Of a stretch of 7,760 nucleotides of DNA, positions 6,322-7,760 are shown in pieces. The position numbers were made by a program, and so were the translations under genes. Position 1 is the stretch's first letter. Each line of letters begins with the position of its first letter. A model generated the notes under the pieces. The model did no database searches, was not told where the DNA came from, and worked only from the letters and a program-made list of their open reading frames with translations. Source of the DNA: a bacterium (lineage in GTDB: Bacteria > Spirochaetota > UBA4802 > UBA5550); NCBI GenBank assembly GCA_024224995.1, contig JAAENB010001178.1, positions 1 to 7,760 on the forward strand, read 5' to 3'.

Positions 6322-6570
6322 TTATTTATACTTTTCTATTAAAAAATCAGTATATTCTTCTCTATTATCATCGTCATCATCCAATTTAATTATTCCCGAT
6401 AATTCTTTCACGAGCGGTGTATATTTCTTATTCATCATACTTTTTTCCTCAATTAAGGATTTGAAATATCGCTCAACCATTTTAGATAAACTTATATTTT
6501 TCTGTTGCGCGTATAATTTCGCCTGTTCAACAACATCTTTATCGAGCTTTAGTGTTAATTTTGATTCCAT
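6322..6570 (-). CDS. Ribbon-helix-helix-like antitoxin of the PIN toxin
   Basis: This 82-residue protein starts at the ATG at 6570, behind GGAGG (6576-6580) with 5-base spacing. An upstream in-frame start at 6600 would run through the promoter and is rejected. Residues 3-9 (SKLTLKL) form a beta strand and 11-40 two helices, with NISLSKMVERYF resembling DUF6364-type and ribbon-helix-helix antitoxins. Those proteins bind DNA as dimers through the strand. The C-terminal half (45-82), with an acidic run of five Asp at 64-68, would wrap and inhibit the toxin. It is the first gene of the transcript and probably represses its own promoter, where two palindromic sites are seen. Confidence 0.83.
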   Translation of the reverse strand: MESKLTLKLDKDVVEQAKLYAQQKNISLSKMVERYFKSLIEEKSMMNKKYTPLVKELSGIIKLDDDDDNREEYTDFLIEKYK

Positions 6571-6580
6571 AGAGACCTCC

Positions 6581-6619
6581 GTACGTATATAATAAAACAC
6601 ATTTATACGTATAAGTCAA
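6581..6619 (-). promoter_or_regulatory. Toxin-antitoxin promoter with palindromic sites
   Basis: On the minus strand, TTGACT lies at 6614-6619. The -10 is TTTATT (6591-6596, 17-base spacer) or TATTAT (6589-6594, 19-base spacer). A perfect 12-base palindrome, TTATACGTATAA (6603-6614), sits between the -35 and -10. A related TACGTATA (6582-6589, with TACGTA palindromic) follows the -10, with centres 24 bases apart. This is the expected arrangement for an autoregulating antitoxin that binds two sites across its promoter. The sequence is seen; binding is inferred. Confidence 0.65.
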
Positions 6620-6679
6620 TACTTTTTTATTTTAGAAAGACCATGAGGCATAAACAGAGAATCGTGGCGAATCTTTTCA

Positions 6680-7510
6680 TCAAACTGATTCTTCTCCTCC
6701 CCTTTTAAACCCAAGCTGAGAAGAGACCACTGTTGAGGTATAGACCACGGCGTTGACAATCTCCTCTCGTTTTTCATTGATATGTTTAGCGTTCCCGGTA
6801 AGGGCAAACGCGGCAATAACTTCTCCCGTATGATTAAAAAAAGGTCCGCCAATACCGCCCAGACCCACGAGATTTTCTTCCCGGTCAAAAGCAACCCCGG
6901 TCTTTTTCACTTCCGCGATTTCCTTTTCAAAATCTTCCCGATTGGTAATGGAATTGGGTGTAAGGGATTCAAAAATATAATTTTCCAGCAGCCTGTCCCG
7001 CTTCTCCGGTTCCATATAGGCAAACAGGACCTTGCCGATACAGGAAGAATGAGTGGGAATAACACTACCGGCCTGTGGAAAAACCATAAATTTATTATCC
7101 GGTTCGGTTCGCAGAACAACTACAACCTTGTCTCCAACGAGCATACCGCCGTTAACCGGTTCCCGGAACTGGAAACAGAGCCGTTCCATCCATACCCTGG
7201 TAATGGTAACCAGGTCCATATTAGTAGCGTATTTCATGCCCAGTTGAAAGAGCATGGGACCAAGGCGATACTTGGAGGTAACAGGATCGCGTTCCAGGTA
7301 ATCCCGGGCAACCAGGGTATTCACAATGCCCTGGATAGTGGTTTTGGGCAGAGAAAGCTCCTGCGCGAATTCGGCAATTCCCAGTGCCCGCTTCTCTGTT
7401 ACAAATAAAGCCAGTATATCGGCCGCCCGCTCTATTGACTGGATAAGCCGTTTCCCGGTTTTTGTTCCCTTCTCTGCTTTGACTTCCTCTTTAACTTCCT
7501 TCATATTCAT
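6680..7510 (-). CDS. IclR-family transcriptional regulator
   Basis: The 276-residue protein has the IclR architecture. After a Lys/Glu-rich N-terminus of about 20 residues comes a winged helix-turn-helix (about 23-86), with the recognition helix around SLPKTTIQGIVNTLV and the wing up to SKYRLG. A linker helix and the effector-binding domain (about 95-268) follow, with HSSCIGKVLFAY (154-165) and a GLGGIGGPF segment at 216-224. IclR proteins are dimers or tetramers that respond to small metabolites and usually control a catabolic operon next to them, often repressing themselves. No catabolic operon lies beside it here, so its target may be to the right of the window or the gene itself. GGGAAGG (7514-7520) is 3 bases from the ATG at 7510 and 9 from a second in-frame ATG at 7504; either could be the true start. 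Confidence 0.92.
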   Translation of the reverse strand: MNMKEVKEEVKAEKGTKTGKRLIQSIERAADILALFVTEKRALGIAEFAQELSLPKTTIQGIVNTLVARDYLERDPVTSKYRLGPMLFQLGMKYATNMDLVTITRVWMERLCFQFREPVNGGMLVGDKVVVVLRTEPDNKFMVFPQAGSVIPTHSSCIGKVLFAYMEPEKRDRLLENYIFESLTPNSITNREDFEKEIAEVKKTGVAFDREENLVGLGGIGGPFFNHTGEVIAAFALTGNAKHINEKREEIVNAVVYTSTVVSSQLGFKRGGEESV

Positions 7511-7568
7511 AAACCTTCCCGTCCGGGTAGAATCTGCGTCTGTTTTTCTATATTTTTTATTTTACCGG

Positions 7569-7597
7569 AATCTATTCGACATTGACGAATGTGTCAA
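7569..7597 (-). promoter_or_regulatory. IclR gene promoter with overlapping inverted repeats
   Basis: On the minus strand a perfect TTGACA (7592-7597) is followed after 17 bases by TAGATT (7569-7574). The spacer holds inverted repeats: ATTCG with CGAAT (7574-7578, 7586-7590), ACATT with AATGT (7579-7583, 7588-7592), and ATTGAC with GTCAAT (7581-7586, 7593-7598). A regulator bound there would cover the -35 and spacer, fitting self-repression by the IclR protein. Confidence 0.6.
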
Positions 7598-7632
7598 TCT
7601 TTTTTTCAAGAAACCACTCCCTTCAAACATCA

Positions 7633-7760
7633 TTGAGAGTGCGGCTCCCGTGGTCGCGTCTTAATATAAGGTATATCAACCCGGAATGTAACCTATGCCC
7701 GGAGCAATGCCTCTGCGGAACGTTCGGAACTCGCTCCGCTCAAACAGCCTCACATTCCGC
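7633..7760. repeat. Dispersed hairpin repeat, copy B, cut by window end
   Basis: This is the second copy of the element at 1175-1361, in the same orientation, beginning with the shared TTGAGAGTGC (7633-7642; 1175-1184 in copy A). The two copies share 28-base and 37-base identical blocks. Its left arm (7682-7713) complements the right arm of copy A better than copy A's own left arm does, so it is closer to the ancestral hairpin. GCGGAA (7715-7720) can pair with TTCCGC (7755-7760). The rest of the right arm would lie beyond the window. It lies upstream of the IclR promoter. Confidence 0.75.

Noticed and set aside
6616..6894. Alternative minus-strand frame at the end of the IclR gene
   Set aside because: It overlaps the IclR gene in another frame and has no start signal; the IclR frame is the supported one.
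6782..7408. Open frame of 208 codons on the plus strand
   Set aside because: It is the antisense of the IclR gene, whose protein is clearly recognisable; this frame has no ribosome site and no family features.

Overview
The window looks like chromosomal sequence from a free-living or host-associated spirochaete, or a close relative. This is inferred from content, not from any marker gene. Three short-signal lipoproteins carry lipoboxes of the type (F/L)(S/P)(S/G)C. A 7TM-DISM receptor, a DUF5018-like domain with an apparent formylglycine-enzyme (SUMF1) tail, and moderate G+C are all common in that phylum.

Layout. Positions 1-918 (minus) hold the 5' part of a lipoprotein with one fibronectin type III domain; the gene runs off the left edge. 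Positions 919-1632 are non-coding. They contain a promoter for that lipoprotein, a large hairpin-forming dispersed repeat (about 1175-1361), and a promoter plus a strong palindromic operator for the next gene. Positions 1633-3963 (plus) encode a complete neutral ceramidase lipoprotein with all expected catalytic and zinc-binding motifs, followed by an intrinsic terminator. Positions 4129-4572 (plus) encode a small lipoprotein with a DUF5018-like domain. A short out-of-frame tail resembling the end of a SUMF1 domain follows to 4660, suggesting a decayed larger gene.

Facing it on the minus strand is a 7TM-DISM sensor (4622-5875). It stops right after the seventh membrane helix with a Gln/Pro/Ser/Gly tail encoded by a 9-bp tandem repeat, so it lacks an output domain. 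Upstream of the sensor, in the same direction, are a PIN-domain toxin (5893-6312) and its ribbon-helix-helix-like antitoxin (6322-6570), with a promoter containing palindromic sites. Further upstream is an IclR-family regulator (6680-7510) with a clear promoter and inverted repeats. The window ends inside a second copy of the hairpin repeat (7633-7760), in the same orientation as the first.

How the parts fit. The ceramidase would hydrolyse ceramide at the cell surface, giving the cell access to host or environmental sphingolipids. Its promoter appears to be under a palindrome-binding repressor that is not encoded here. The IclR regulator is the only transcription factor in the window, and its target is unknown. 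The two hairpin repeats bracket the ceramidase-to-IclR block. The zone around 4550-4710, with two damaged genes meeting at a tandem repeat, looks like a rearrangement scar.
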